Source: Woeseiaceae bacterium | GTDB taxonomy: Bacteria; Pseudomonadota; Gammaproteobacteria; Steroidobacterales; Woeseiaceae | NCBI GenBank assembly: GCA_024640345.1 | Contig: JAHEFD010000007.1 | Coordinates: 8,779-72,778, forward strand | DNA: 64,000 nt | Direction: 5' to 3' | Part shown: positions 30,822-40,308 of the stretch, in pieces | Numbering within the stretch: the first letter of the stretch is position 1 | Layout: each line of letters starts with the position of its first letter | Translations under genes and position numbers: made by a program | The notes under the pieces: model-generated | Seen by the model: the letters and a program-made list of their open reading frames with translations, nothing else | Databases searched by the model: none | Told to the model about the DNA's origin: nothing

Positions 30822-31799
30822 ATGGCTTCCACGAATTCTAGCAGCCAATTCGGAACTTCATTTTCGCCCGCACTAGGCTTCCGCTTCCTGTTGCTGGCCG
30901 TGCTGAGCATCCTCCTGCTCGTTATCGATAACAGGGAAAATCATCTCGACGCCGTTCGTAAGGCGATAGGCGCGGCGGTTTACCCGTTGCGAATCGTTGT
31001 CGATGCGCCTGTTTCTGCGTGGCACTGGGCAAATGAAACGACAGCCAGCCGCAACCAGCTGCAGCTCGACAACAGTCGCCTGAATACTGAACGCCTGCTG
31101 ACCCAGGCCAAATTGCAGCGATACGCTGCACTCGAGGCAGAGAACGCGAGACTGAGAGCAATGCTGGAAGCCCGGTCACGTGTCAGGGAGCAGGTCCGCG
31201 TTGCGGAAATTATGTCCGTCAGTTCTGATCCCTTCAGGCACACGCTGGTTATCGACAAGGGCACGCGCGACAAGGTCTATGAAGGACAGGCAGTCATTGA
31301 TGCCGAGGGCATCATCGGCCAGATAATCGACGCGGGCGTATTGTCCTCACAAGCGATGCTGATCAGCGACCCGGGTCATGACCTGCCGGTTGAAGTCAAT
31401 CGAAATGGCCTCCGCACCATTGCGAGGGGCACCGGGGAATTTGACCGCCTGGATCTGCCCTTCCTGCCCAATAATGCCGACATCGAACCGGGCGACCTGC
31501 TCGTCACATCCGGTCGTGGCGGCGCATTTCCGGCCGGGTACCCGGTTGGGATCGTGGAATCGGTCACTCGCATTCCGCAGGAACCATTCGCAGCAGTGAC
31601 AGCCACGCCCGCTGCAGCGCTAAACCAGGCCCGGGAAGTCATGCTGATCTGGCCGTCTGACATCAATCAACAGGATGTCGAACCTGCCGCCGAAAGTGAG
31701 AACGATGCTGAGGCCGCGGCCGGTGACGGCACCGATGCGCAAGCGTCTGCAGACGCTGAACCCGGGGCACCGACTGACGAGGATGAAACGGATGAGTGA
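30822..31799 (+). CDS. mreC: rod-shape determining protein MreC
   Basis: Bitopic membrane protein linking MreB and MreD to PBP2. The 325-residue protein has one N-terminal membrane helix (FRFLLLAVLSILLLVIDN), a coiled coil at about 75-115 (LQLDNSRLNTERLLTQAKLQ) and the beta-barrel periplasmic region (TSGRGGAFPAGYPVG). The last 45 residues are a low-complexity Ala/Asp/Glu tail, longer than in E. coli. It follows mreB by 59 bp and overlaps mreD by 8 bp. Confidence 0.95.
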   Translation: MASTNSSSQFGTSFSPALGFRFLLLAVLSILLLVIDNRENHLDAVRKAIGAAVYPLRIVVDAPVSAWHWANETTASRNQLQLDNSRLNTERLLTQAKLQRYAALEAENARLRAMLEARSRVREQVRVAEIMSVSSDPFRHTLVIDKGTRDKVYEGQAVIDAEGIIGQIIDAGVLSSQAMLISDPGHDLPVEVNRNGLRTIARGTGEFDRLDLPFLPNNADIEPGDLLVTSGRGGAFPAGYPVGIVESVTRIPQEPFAAVTATPAAALNQAREVMLIWPSDINQQDVEPAAESENDAEAAAGDGTDAQASADAEPGAPTDEDETDE

Positions 31800-32274
31800 C
31801 GTCCGGATTTCATCCCATACGCCGATCATCCTCAGTATCGTTGCTGCCTTGATGCTGTCGATCGCACCGATGCCCGACTGGGCAGATCCGTTTCGCCCAA
31901 CGTGGGTCGCGCTGACACTTATATACTGGTCGATGACTTTTCCGAATCACTACAGCGTCGGCAGTGCCTGGGTTGTCGGCCTGGTACTGGATGTCGCGCA
32001 GGGAACGCTGCTCGGACAAAATGCGCTGGCACTTAGCCTCGCCATCTATGTCACCGTGAAGTTTCACTTGCAGTTGCGCCAGTTTCCGATGATGCAACTC
32101 TCGGCGACGGTTTTCGCCTTGCTTGCCCTTTATCAGTTCATCCTGTTCTGGATCAACGGCGTTGCCGGTGTCAACTCGCCCGCGGTTACTTACTGGGGTC
32201 CCGTGGTAACCGGCGCCTTGATTTGGCCATTACTCAACATCGTGTTCGTCGGCCTTCGGCGGCGAGCACGGTGA
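31792..32274 (+). CDS. mreD: rod-shape determining protein MreD
   Basis: Integral membrane component of the elongation complex. The product of 160 residues has about five hydrophobic segments and the family stretch GLVLDVAQGTLLGQNAL. The start ATG at 31792 overlaps the end of mreC; an ATG at 31783 is possible, and the longer frame to 31675 lies within mreC and is not used. mrdA starts 7 bp after the stop. Confidence 0.92.
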   Translation: MSDVRISSHTPIILSIVAALMLSIAPMPDWADPFRPTWVALTLIYWSMTFPNHYSVGSAWVVGLVLDVAQGTLLGQNALALSLAIYVTVKFHLQLRQFPMMQLSATVFALLALYQFILFWINGVAGVNSPAVTYWGPVVTGALIWPLLNIVFVGLRRRAR

Positions 32275-32281
32275 CAACGAC

Positions 32282-34177
32282 ATGAGCCTGACCGCACGGA
32301 TAAAAGATCATCATTCGGAAACGCGCCTGTTTGTTGCCCGGGTCATTCTCTCTTCAGTCATCGGCATCATTTTGCTGGGCACGGTCGTCGCTCGACTCAT
32401 CCAGTTACAGATTTACGACCATGAATTGTTCGCCGAGCAGTCGCAGGGCAATCGCGTACGCACAGAAGCGGTACCACCGACACGCGGACTGATTTTCGAT
32501 CGACGCGGCCGGGTGCTGGCTGAAAACCTCCCTGCCTACCAGCTCGAATTGATACCCGAACAGGTGCCGGATCTCGATGACACGCTTGCGCGCCTGGCCG
32601 GCATCGGCCTGATCAAGGAAGAAGACATCCCAAGGTTTAACGGGCTCAGCCGCAGTGGTCCGCGTTTCAAACCGATTACTCTTCGTTTCCGCCTCAGCGA
32701 AGACGAGATTGCCAATTTCGCGGTGCAGCGCCCGCGTTTTCCGGGCGTCGACCTGCAGCCGAGACTGGTCCGGCATTATCCTGATGGAGAACTGATCGCG
32801 CATGCCGTCGGCTACGTCGGCGCGCTGAGCACGGCCGACCTCGGCAGGCTGGACGCCGCGGCGTATTCCGGCACGTCGCACACGGGAAAAACCGGCGTGG
32901 AACACTTCAACGAAGAACTGCTGCACGGACACGTCGGTTTCCAGCAGGTTGTAACGAATGCGCTTGGTCGACAGGTGCCGGTAGAGACACGGGATTTTTC
33001 CGATGCGCTGCCAGCGAGTGAAAGTCCGAAGCCCGGCAACAATCTCTATCTCACCCTGGACCTCGATTTACAGCGAATCGCAACCCGGGCACTGGACGGC
33101 AAGCGCGGATCGATTGTCGCGATCGATCCGTCCAACGGCGAGATCCTTGCCCTGGTCAGCGCGCCGTCTTTTGATCCCAACGGATTTGCGACAGGAATGA
33201 GTCCCAGCGAATACAACGCACTGCAAAACGACGAGGGTCGCCCATTGTTTAATCGGGCTGTCAGGGGCACCTACCCGCCCGGCTCGACGATCAAGCCGAT
33301 GCTGTCGCTGGCGGCACTTGAAGTGGGGGCAACCAATCTTACCCGGCGCTCTGTCTGTATCGGATGGTATAGCTTGCCTGGCAGTTCACACCGATACCGC
33401 GACTGGCGACCCGAAGGACATGGTGAAGTTGATCTGCACGATGCGATCTCGCAATCGTGCGACGTCTATTTTTACGAGATCAGTCGCGATATCGGCATAG
33501 ATAACATGCACCTGTATCTCGACCAGTTTGGCCTGGGGAGACAATCCGGACTGGATATGGACGGTGAATCAGATGGCTTGAATCCGTCGCGCGAATGGAA
33601 GCGACAGGCATTTCGTGAACGCGCAGACCAGGTCTGGTTTCCCGGCGAAACGATTATCGCCTCGATCGGGCAGGGCTATATGCTGGCCACACCCATCCAG
33701 CTTGCCAATGCAGTTGCGGCACTCGGCGCCCGGGGCGATCGGTTCAAACCTCACCTCGTCGCCGCCTTCGAAGACCCGATCACCGGTCGGCGCACGCTCG
33801 TGGCGCCGGAGCGCTTGCCCCGGGTAAACATAGACAACGAGTTTTACTGGGACAACATCCTCGCCGCAATGCACGACGTCATGCAGAGCCCGACCGGCAC
33901 AGCGCGGGCGGCAGGAGCGAACGCCAGGTACGAGATGGCGGGCAAGAGTGGCACGGCACAGGTATTTTCGATTGCGCAGGAAGAAGAGTATGACGAGGAC
34001 GAGATCGCGGAGCGCTTGCGCGACCACGCCCTGTTCGTCTCCTTCGCGCCGCTGGAAAATCCCCGCATCGCGGTCGCCGTTGTGATCGAGAACGGATCGA
34101 GCGGCAGCCGGGTCGCAGCACCCGTAGCACGGGCGATCATGGACCAGTACCTGAATGGCACCGACGATGCGCTTTAG
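32282..34177 (+). CDS. mrdA: penicillin-binding protein 2 (elongation transpeptidase)
   Basis: Class B PBP that crosslinks lateral wall peptidoglycan as RodA partner. The 631-residue protein has one N-terminal membrane helix, the pedestal domain (PPTRGLIFDRRGR) and the transpeptidase domain with S335-T-I-K338 in PPGSTIKPM, a SQSCD motif (SxN-like position occupied by SCD, as in PBP2 homologues) and KSGTAQV. It overlaps rodA by 23 bp, pointing to translational coupling. Confidence 0.97.
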   Translation: MSLTARIKDHHSETRLFVARVILSSVIGIILLGTVVARLIQLQIYDHELFAEQSQGNRVRTEAVPPTRGLIFDRRGRVLAENLPAYQLELIPEQVPDLDDTLARLAGIGLIKEEDIPRFNGLSRSGPRFKPITLRFRLSEDEIANFAVQRPRFPGVDLQPRLVRHYPDGELIAHAVGYVGALSTADLGRLDAAAYSGTSHTGKTGVEHFNEELLHGHVGFQQVVTNALGRQVPVETRDFSDALPASESPKPGNNLYLTLDLDLQRIATRALDGKRGSIVAIDPSNGEILALVSAPSFDPNGFATGMSPSEYNALQNDEGRPLFNRAVRGTYPPGSTIKPMLSLAALEVGATNLTRRSVCIGWYSLPGSSHRYRDWRPEGHGEVDLHDAISQSCDVYFYEISRDIGIDNMHLYLDQFGLGRQSGLDMDGESDGLNPSREWKRQAFRERADQVWFPGETIIASIGQGYMLATPIQLANAVAALGARGDRFKPHLVAAFEDPITGRRTLVAPERLPRVNIDNEFYWDNILAAMHDVMQSPTGTARAAGANARYEMAGKSGTAQVFSIAQEEEYDEDEIAERLRDHALFVSFAPLENPRIAVAVVIENGSSGSRVAAPVARAIMDQYLNGTDDAL

Positions 34178-35306
34178 CGATACGCAGCGGCTGTTCACTG
34201 GCAAGTCTGCGCCAATAAGCGGCATCGGCAGTCTTCTTCAGCGTCTCTACCTCGATGGACCGTTGCTTGGCGGTCTGCTCCTGGTCTGCGCGCTCGGGCT
34301 CATCGTGCTCTATTCGGCTGTCGCGCAGAATATGGATCTATGGCTGCAGCAGTGTGTGCGACTGGCGGTTGCACTGGTTGCCATGATCATCGTCGCCCAG
34401 CTGCCACCGGACCTGATGCGTCGCTGGACACCATGGGGGTATCTCGCGGGCCTCTTTCTTTTGGTCCTGGTGCTCGTGACCGGTGATGTTGGCCAGGGTG
34501 CGCAGCGCTGGCTCGACGTTGGTATCCGGTTTCAGCCATCCGAGATCATGAAGCTCGGCGTTCCAATGATGGCCGCGTGGTACCTGCACGACCGGCAGCT
34601 ACCGCCCAGGTTTGCAGACCTCCTGGTTATCGCCATTCTGATCGTCGTTCCCACCGTGCTGATCGCGAAACAGCCGGATCTCGGCACATCCCTGCTGGTT
34701 GCGATGGCCGGAGTGCTGGTTGTCGTCCTCGCAGGACTATCGATTCGCCTCATTCTGTTTCTCGGGCTGGCCTCAATTCCGGGCGCCTACGTGCTCTGGC
34801 AATTCATGCAGGACTACCAGAAGCAGCGCGTTCTCACGTTGCTGAATCCGGACTCGGACCCGCTTGGCGCGGGCTACAACATCATCCAGTCAAAAATTGC
34901 GATCGGCTCGGGCGGTTTGTTTGGCAAGGGCTGGACGAACGGCAGCCAGGCGCAGCTCGAATTCCTGCCGGAACGCGACACGGACTTCATTTTTGCCGTT
35001 ATGGGGGAAGAACTTGGCCTGCTGGGCGTACTTAGCCTGCTCTGCCTCTATCTCTTTATCATTGGTCGTGGCCTTTTTATTGCCATCGAAGCCCGGGATA
35101 CCTACTCAAGGCTGCTTGCCGGGAGTATTAGCCTCACATTTTTTGTCTATGTCTTTGTCAATACCGCAATGGTCACGGGTCTTGTACCTGTGGTCGGCGT
35201 CCCGTTACCGCTGGTGAGTTATGGTGGTACGTCGATGGTGACCCTCATGGCCGGTTTCGGTATTCTCATGTCGATTCATCGCCACAGAAAGTTGCTGCCT
35301 CACTAA
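34155..35306 (+). CDS. rodA: RodA peptidoglycan glycosyltransferase
   Basis: SEDS-family polymerase for lateral wall glycan strands. The 383-residue protein has ten or so membrane helices. Conserved stretches include the long loop FLPERDTDFIFAVMGEELG, with the catalytic aspartate region QPDLGTSLLV, and VGVPLPLVSYGGTSM at the C-terminus. The start ATG at 34155 lies inside mrdA; ATG 34167 is an alternative. Its stop overlaps the mltB start (TAATG). Confidence 0.96.
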   Translation: MAPTMRFSDTQRLFTGKSAPISGIGSLLQRLYLDGPLLGGLLLVCALGLIVLYSAVAQNMDLWLQQCVRLAVALVAMIIVAQLPPDLMRRWTPWGYLAGLFLLVLVLVTGDVGQGAQRWLDVGIRFQPSEIMKLGVPMMAAWYLHDRQLPPRFADLLVIAILIVVPTVLIAKQPDLGTSLLVAMAGVLVVVLAGLSIRLILFLGLASIPGAYVLWQFMQDYQKQRVLTLLNPDSDPLGAGYNIIQSKIAIGSGGLFGKGWTNGSQAQLEFLPERDTDFIFAVMGEELGLLGVLSLLCLYLFIIGRGLFIAIEARDTYSRLLAGSISLTFFVYVFVNTAMVTGLVPVVGVPLPLVSYGGTSMVTLMAGFGILMSIHRHRKLLPH

Positions 35307-36304
35307 TGAAGCCGTCTATGAAAAACAAGTTGATCCCTGTAATCGTTCTGCTTTGCGCCTGCCAGGCTGTTCTGGCGCTCGACACAGATCGCCCGGAAGT
35401 AAAGAGGTTTGTCGACCTGATGGTTGAAAAGCATTCCTATGACCGGTCAAAACTGAATTCGGTATTGGCCCAGGCGGAATCGAAGGAATCGATCCTGGAA
35501 GCGATCGCCAGGCCCGCGGAACGAACGCTGGAGTGGCATGAATATCGCGACATCTTCATGACGCCTGAAAGAATCGCAGCCGGCGCCGCGTTCTGGACGG
35601 AACACCGCGATGAACTGCAACGCATCAGCGACGAAACGGGCGTTTCCATCGAGATACTGGTCGGGATCATTGGTGTTGAAACTTATTACGGCAGAATAAC
35701 CGGCAACTACCGGGTTCTCGATGCACTGTCGACACTCGCATTCGATTATCCGCCACGTGCAAAATTTTTCCTCGGCGAGCTTGAGCACTTCCTGTTACTG
35801 GTCCGGGAAGAGGGAATGGAGGCAACCGATGCAACCGGCTCTTATGCGGGTGCCATGGGCCGGCCGCAATTCATGCCATCCAGTTATCGGGCCTATGCCG
35901 TAGATTCAACTGACGACGGAAAACGCGATATCTGGGATAACTGGAGTGACGTCATTGGCAGCGTAGCCAATTATTTTGTCCGGCACGGCTGGCAAAAAGA
36001 CGGCGAAGTCGTCTCTGCGGCCAGCCTGGGCGCTCAATGGAGCGGTGAAACGCCAGAGAACAGTTTGAAAGCATCTGAAACAGTGACATCACTCAGTCAC
36101 CAGGGGGTCATGTTTTCAACAAAACTCGCCGGTGACCAGGAGAGCCAGTTATTGACACTGGTCGGTGATGACGGCGAAGAATACTGGGTAGGGTTCCACA
36201 ATTTTTTCGTAATCACCCGATACAACCGCAGCGTGATGTATGCGCTCGCCGTCCACCAGCTCGGCCAGGAAATAGCCGCGGAGGTAAAACGTGCTGAATC
36301 GTGA
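35306..36304 (+). CDS. mltB: membrane-bound lytic murein transglycosylase B
   Basis: Cuts glycan strands to 1,6-anhydroMurNAc ends. The 332-residue product has an N-terminal export signal (LIPVIVLLCACQAVLA; a cysteine is present, but the lipobox is poor) and the MltB domain with catalytic glutamate in GIIGVETYYGRITG and the conserved GAMGRPQFMPSSYRAYAVD. It is embedded in the elongation operon, so glycan cleavage may be matched to RodA/PBP2 synthesis. 14-bp overlap with rlpA. Confidence 0.95.
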   Translation: MKPSMKNKLIPVIVLLCACQAVLALDTDRPEVKRFVDLMVEKHSYDRSKLNSVLAQAESKESILEAIARPAERTLEWHEYRDIFMTPERIAAGAAFWTEHRDELQRISDETGVSIEILVGIIGVETYYGRITGNYRVLDALSTLAFDYPPRAKFFLGELEHFLLLVREEGMEATDATGSYAGAMGRPQFMPSSYRAYAVDSTDDGKRDIWDNWSDVIGSVANYFVRHGWQKDGEVVSAASLGAQWSGETPENSLKASETVTSLSHQGVMFSTKLAGDQESQLLTLVGDDGEEYWVGFHNFFVITRYNRSVMYALAVHQLGQEIAAEVKRAES

Positions 36305-37112
36305 GCGACTACCTCTCCTCGCGCTCCTGGTTACAACGGCATCCATAGTTTCTGCCTGCGCATCACGCGGGCCTCAGGACGGACCACCACGCACAGTCAG
36401 CAATATTCCACGCGACCTGCCGGGTAACGCAACACCCAGGGAGGAGCCACGCAGCCGCTATGGCAATGGCCCGTATTACAAAGTCAGGGGCAAAACATAC
36501 AAGGTCATGGACTCAAGCAGCGGCTACCAGGAACGCGGCGTCGCGTCGTGGTATGGAAAGAAATTCCACGGCCGCATGACGTCTAACCAGGAACCCTACG
36601 ACATGTACGCGATGACGGCAGCGCACAAGACCCTGCCCCTGCCCACCTACGTTCGTGTACGTAATCTGAAAAACAACCGAAGCATCATCGTTCGCGTCAA
36701 CGACCGCGGTCCATTTGTTGCCAATCGACTGATTGACCTGTCGTATTCTGCTGCGACCAAACTGGACATGATCAGGGACGGGACCGGACTGGTCGAGGTA
36801 ACCGCAATAAGCTTCGACGAGCCCGCATCGCAGACAGTCGCAAACACCAGCGCCGTCAACACCGAAACCTCACCGGGTTCGAATATTTTCATCCAGGTCG
36901 GCGCATTTGGCGAAATCAATAATGCACGCAGAAGGTTTTCACTTTTACGGGCCAACGGCTTCCGGCAGGCGTTCGTTTACAAGGATGAAAGCCAGAACCC
37001 TGCATTGTTCCGGGTACGAGTCGGCCCGATCGCCGATGTGGACCAGTTCGACGAGATCGTCGAGCGGCTGGGCAAGATCGGCATCCATGAAACGCATCTC
37101 GTGACAGACTAG
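36291..37112 (+). CDS. rlpA: RlpA septal-ring lytic transglycosylase with SPOR domain
   Basis: Lipoprotein that cleaves denuded glycan at the division site. From GTG 36291, with GGAGGT ten bases upstream, the 273-residue product has a lipobox-like VSACAS, the DPBB catalytic domain (GVASWYGKKFHGRMTSNQE and NDRGPFVANRLIDLS) at about 80-170 and a C-terminal SPOR domain (FIQVGAFGEINNARRRF) that binds denuded peptidoglycan. The gene ends the uninterrupted mre-mrd-rlp run; in relatives dacA usually comes next. Confidence 0.95.
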   Translation: MLNRERLPLLALLVTTASIVSACASRGPQDGPPRTVSNIPRDLPGNATPREEPRSRYGNGPYYKVRGKTYKVMDSSSGYQERGVASWYGKKFHGRMTSNQEPYDMYAMTAAHKTLPLPTYVRVRNLKNNRSIIVRVNDRGPFVANRLIDLSYSAATKLDMIRDGTGLVEVTAISFDEPASQTVANTSAVNTETSPGSNIFIQVGAFGEINNARRRFSLLRANGFRQAFVYKDESQNPALFRVRVGPIADVDQFDEIVERLGKIGIHETHLVTD

Positions 37113-37136
37113 CCCTACCCGGGACCTGAGACTCCA

Positions 37137-38456
37137 ATGTACAAGGGAATCGACAAACAAACGTCGTTACCCTCCAGCAAGCCGGTTCTGCCCCGCGCGG
37201 TCATCGCAACATTGTGTTTTCTCTGGTGCACGACGTCTGTTTCTGCTGACGATCGACCGTGGAACCGCTACGAAAATGACTATTTTGTTGCATACAGCAA
37301 CGCCGAACCTGGCGACGCAGGAAAAATACTCGAGGCGCTCGAGTTGTTTCGGGCTGCCGCTTTCCAGATTCCCAGCTTTGTCATTCCGGAGGGGCGGCCA
37401 AAAACACGCGTCATCCTTCCTGCGACCCGTGAAGAATTCCTGACCTTTACTTCCTATGAAAGCGTGGCGGCATTTTCGACGATGCTGGCTGGCCAACCAA
37501 CCATTGTCTTACCCGCGAACGAACCGGATCTCGATGTTCAGGCGGTGGTCGGTCACGAATTTGCGCACACGCTGTTGTTCAACGACGCCTTTACCTATCC
37601 ATCGTGGTATGCGGAAGGGTTTTCCGGGATTGCGTCATCTGTTGTCATAGATCGAAAAAGAGAGACACTCACAATAAGTACCAGGCGTGACCTCGAGAAA
37701 AAATCGAAATCTCCCGCTCTCGACTGGAACAGCCTGCTCGACGAGTCGTTCAATGCTCACGCGCTGGGCGACATCAATCTGACGGCGAGCGCCTATGCCC
37801 AGGACTGGCTTCTCGTGCATTTCCTCACCCTGAATGAATCCCGCGATTTTGCATCGGAGCTGAACCAGTACTTTGCCAACGTCAACAATGGCATGCCCGG
37901 GCGGGCGGCGTTTACTGCTGCATTCGGAAAGTCCGCAGCTGAATTCGGGAAAGACGACTTGCCTGCTTACCTCGGCGAAATTTCAGAACGGGAATTTTCA
38001 TTCGACCCGACGACACTGGATCTCGACTTTCAAATCCGGGTCGGCGTCAATGGCGAAATTCGCCCTGTCCTTACATTCATGAAAGATAATGCCGATATCC
38101 GTCATGGCCGGAATGCGCCGGCAACTCCCCTTGATTACCTTCAAGGCCGATGGGACTGGCTGAGATTGGCCGATCAGTGCTCCGAACCCATAAGCTTTCG
38201 CCTGAGAGAGGACGGCGTCCTGGTGCTGGAAGCGTATTACTCGGATGATGAAACAGATCCAGTCCCTGCATTGTTCAGTATCGACACTTCTGACGACGGG
38301 GCACTCGAGCTAAGCAATATCACGGCAGACGAATATCCGCAGATAAGAGTTGTATCAGACTACAGGGCAGTCATGAGAAGCCCTGATGTCATGTGCTTTG
38401 ATGCGCAACCGGCGTCCAGAGACTGCCTGAGGGCCCTCCACAGGTGCGACCGCTAA
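37137..38456 (+). CDS. exported MA-type (gluzincin) metallopeptidase-like protein
   Basis: A 439-residue protein with a signal segment ending SVSA at about residue 37. The zinc site H140-E-F-A-H144 and E160 in WYAEGF are the gluzincin pattern of the peptidase MA-like family. The C-terminal third (FDPTTLDLDFQIRVGVNGE onward) is beta-rich and unrelated to known wall enzymes. The gene starts 24 bp after rlpA on the same strand, so it is part of that transcript in this genome although it is not a standard member. Substrate is unknown; a wall or envelope role is inference from position. Confidence 0.8.
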   Translation: MYKGIDKQTSLPSSKPVLPRAVIATLCFLWCTTSVSADDRPWNRYENDYFVAYSNAEPGDAGKILEALELFRAAAFQIPSFVIPEGRPKTRVILPATREEFLTFTSYESVAAFSTMLAGQPTIVLPANEPDLDVQAVVGHEFAHTLLFNDAFTYPSWYAEGFSGIASSVVIDRKRETLTISTRRDLEKKSKSPALDWNSLLDESFNAHALGDINLTASAYAQDWLLVHFLTLNESRDFASELNQYFANVNNGMPGRAAFTAAFGKSAAEFGKDDLPAYLGEISEREFSFDPTTLDLDFQIRVGVNGEIRPVLTFMKDNADIRHGRNAPATPLDYLQGRWDWLRLADQCSEPISFRLREDGVLVLEAYYSDDETDPVPALFSIDTSDDGALELSNITADEYPQIRVVSDYRAVMRSPDVMCFDAQPASRDCLRALHRCDR

Positions 38457-38572
38457 AAAGATTCAGGTACCAACGAGTGAGCGGAATGAAATAGCAGCGT
38501 ACAGATGTGCCTGCATTAACTTGCTGAATTCTGTTTCGACGCCACACCCCGTTTGCTGCGGGTCTTTCGACA

Positions 38573-40141
38573 CTATTCCACTGATGTCTGTGACTGCTCC
38601 CGCATGTACTGAGCGAGATAATAGAAAGACGCGATGCCCTTGCCAGTGTTCCCTGAACCCTTCCAGCCGCCGAAAGGCTGATATCCGGGCCACGCTCCGG
38701 TTGTGGCGCCCTGTGGCCGGTTGGCATAGGTGACGCCTGCTTCAATGTTGTCGAAGAACCATTGAGTCTCTTCATCATCGCCGTAAAAACCCGCCGTCAG
38801 GCCAAGCATCGTGTCATTCGCAAGTGCCATTCCGGTTTCCTTGTCCGGAACGCGCGCGATCATAACTATCGGCACGAACATCTCACGCTGCCATAAAGGG
38901 TGATCGAGTGGCGCTTCGACGACCGTCGGTGCGCAATAAAATCCTTTCCCCATCTCACCCCCGGTAAGGATTTCTGCACCGGAAATGACCGTTGCTTTTC
39001 CATCCTTCAGCTGACCGACGAACGATTGATAGTTTGCGTAACCTTCGGCGTTACCAACCGGACCGATGTAGTTTTCCGCCAGCGTCGGGTCGCCAACCTT
39101 GATGCCATCAACAACCGATTTCAGTTTGCCTATCAGTTCGTCAGCAACGGCATCCTCGACATAGACCCGCGACAGGGCCGAACATTTCTGCCCGCTGAGT
39201 CCGCAGGAAGACCGCATGATCCCGAGGGCGGCACGATCCAGATCGCCATTCGCTGTCACGATGCAGGCATTCTTGCCGCCCATCTCGACAATCGCCGGTC
39301 TCGGGAATGCCCCAACGGCAGACTTTCTGCATATCTGCATACCAACATCGTAGGAGCCGGTAAACGTAACTCCTGATACGTCCGGGTGGTCGACCAATAA
39401 TGGGCCGGCAGAATCGTCCGGATCAGCAAGGTAGTTGAACACACCCTGCGGGATACCGGCATCGCGAATACATTCAGCGAGCAGACGAACGGCCCATGGC
39501 GTATCCGGCGCTCCCTTCACAACAACGGTATTGCCGGTCACAAGGGCCGCAGCAACGGGTCCACCGGCCAGCGCGAACGGAAAATTGAACGGTGCAATGA
39601 CTGCCCAGACACCATAAGGCTTCATGATGGATCGGTTGTGACTCGCAAAGTCCGGCAACGGATCGTCCGGCAACACGTGATCGAAACCCTGGTGCTTTTC
39701 AAAATCGTCGCAGTAGCAATAAAAGAAATCCGCGGTTTCCTGGACCTCGCCGAGTGCTTCCATCCGGTTCTTGCCAACTTCCAGCGCCACCGCTGCGCTA
39801 ATATCGTATACCCGTTCCTCGATGAGCTGGCCGACCTTTCGCAACAACCGGTTGCGCTCCACCATGGGCGTCGCGCGCCAACCCGGGAATGCCGCCTTTG
39901 CGGCCGCAACCGCCGCTTTGACCTGGTCTTTTCCCGCGACCGGAAACTTTCCCAGAACCCAGTCCGTATTGATCGGGCTTACGTCTTCAATTTGTGAATC
40001 TCCCGGTGCGTCGGCACCGTCGATAAAGTGGCCGTAACGCTCGCCGAGATTACCGCGAACTTTTTCCAGTGCTGCATCGAATCGCTCGTGCAGCTCTGCT
40101 GGTGGGTTGAACATCGTTGAATAGGTCAGGCGAAAAGTCAT
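38573..40141 (-). CDS. aldehyde dehydrogenase, glutamate-semialdehyde (P5C) dehydrogenase-like
   Basis: NAD(P)-dependent dehydrogenase of 522 residues. The catalytic glutamate is in VEMGGKN and the cysteine in GLSGQKCSALSR; the QKC-S-A pattern and the C-terminal NRPQGATTGAWPGYQPFGG are characteristic of 1-pyrroline-5-carboxylate dehydrogenase (RocA/PruA class), which turns glutamate semialdehyde into glutamate. No PutA proline dehydrogenase is adjacent. Another related semialdehyde is not excluded. ATG 40141 has CGGAA nearby. The M20 peptidase gene lies 167 bp upstream on the same strand. The 116 bp to the convergent MA peptidase gene hold only a weak hairpin (38548-38562). Confidence 0.85.
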   Translation of the reverse strand: MTFRLTYSTMFNPPAELHERFDAALEKVRGNLGERYGHFIDGADAPGDSQIEDVSPINTDWVLGKFPVAGKDQVKAAVAAAKAAFPGWRATPMVERNRLLRKVGQLIEERVYDISAAVALEVGKNRMEALGEVQETADFFYCYCDDFEKHQGFDHVLPDDPLPDFASHNRSIMKPYGVWAVIAPFNFPFALAGGPVAAALVTGNTVVVKGAPDTPWAVRLLAECIRDAGIPQGVFNYLADPDDSAGPLLVDHPDVSGVTFTGSYDVGMQICRKSAVGAFPRPAIVEMGGKNACIVTANGDLDRAALGIMRSSCGLSGQKCSALSRVYVEDAVADELIGKLKSVVDGIKVGDPTLAENYIGPVGNAEGYANYQSFVGQLKDGKATVISGAEILTGGEMGKGFYCAPTVVEAPLDHPLWQREMFVPIVMIARVPDKETGMALANDTMLGLTAGFYGDDEETQWFFDNIEAGVTYANRPQGATTGAWPGYQPFGGWKGSGNTGKGIASFYYLAQYMREQSQTSVE

Positions 40142-40308
40142 GAATTCCGGTCTCGTGAGGGGAAGAGCCTTCTATACTATTCAAAGCTCATGCAATCGTC
40201 GATATTTGCCGATGGCGAGGATGCAGGCTACATGGTACAGCAGGCAGCGTAAAAACCTGGAATGCATTTGTGCAAAATCCCTGCTCGACGTACAAAGCCA
40301 ACCTGTCG

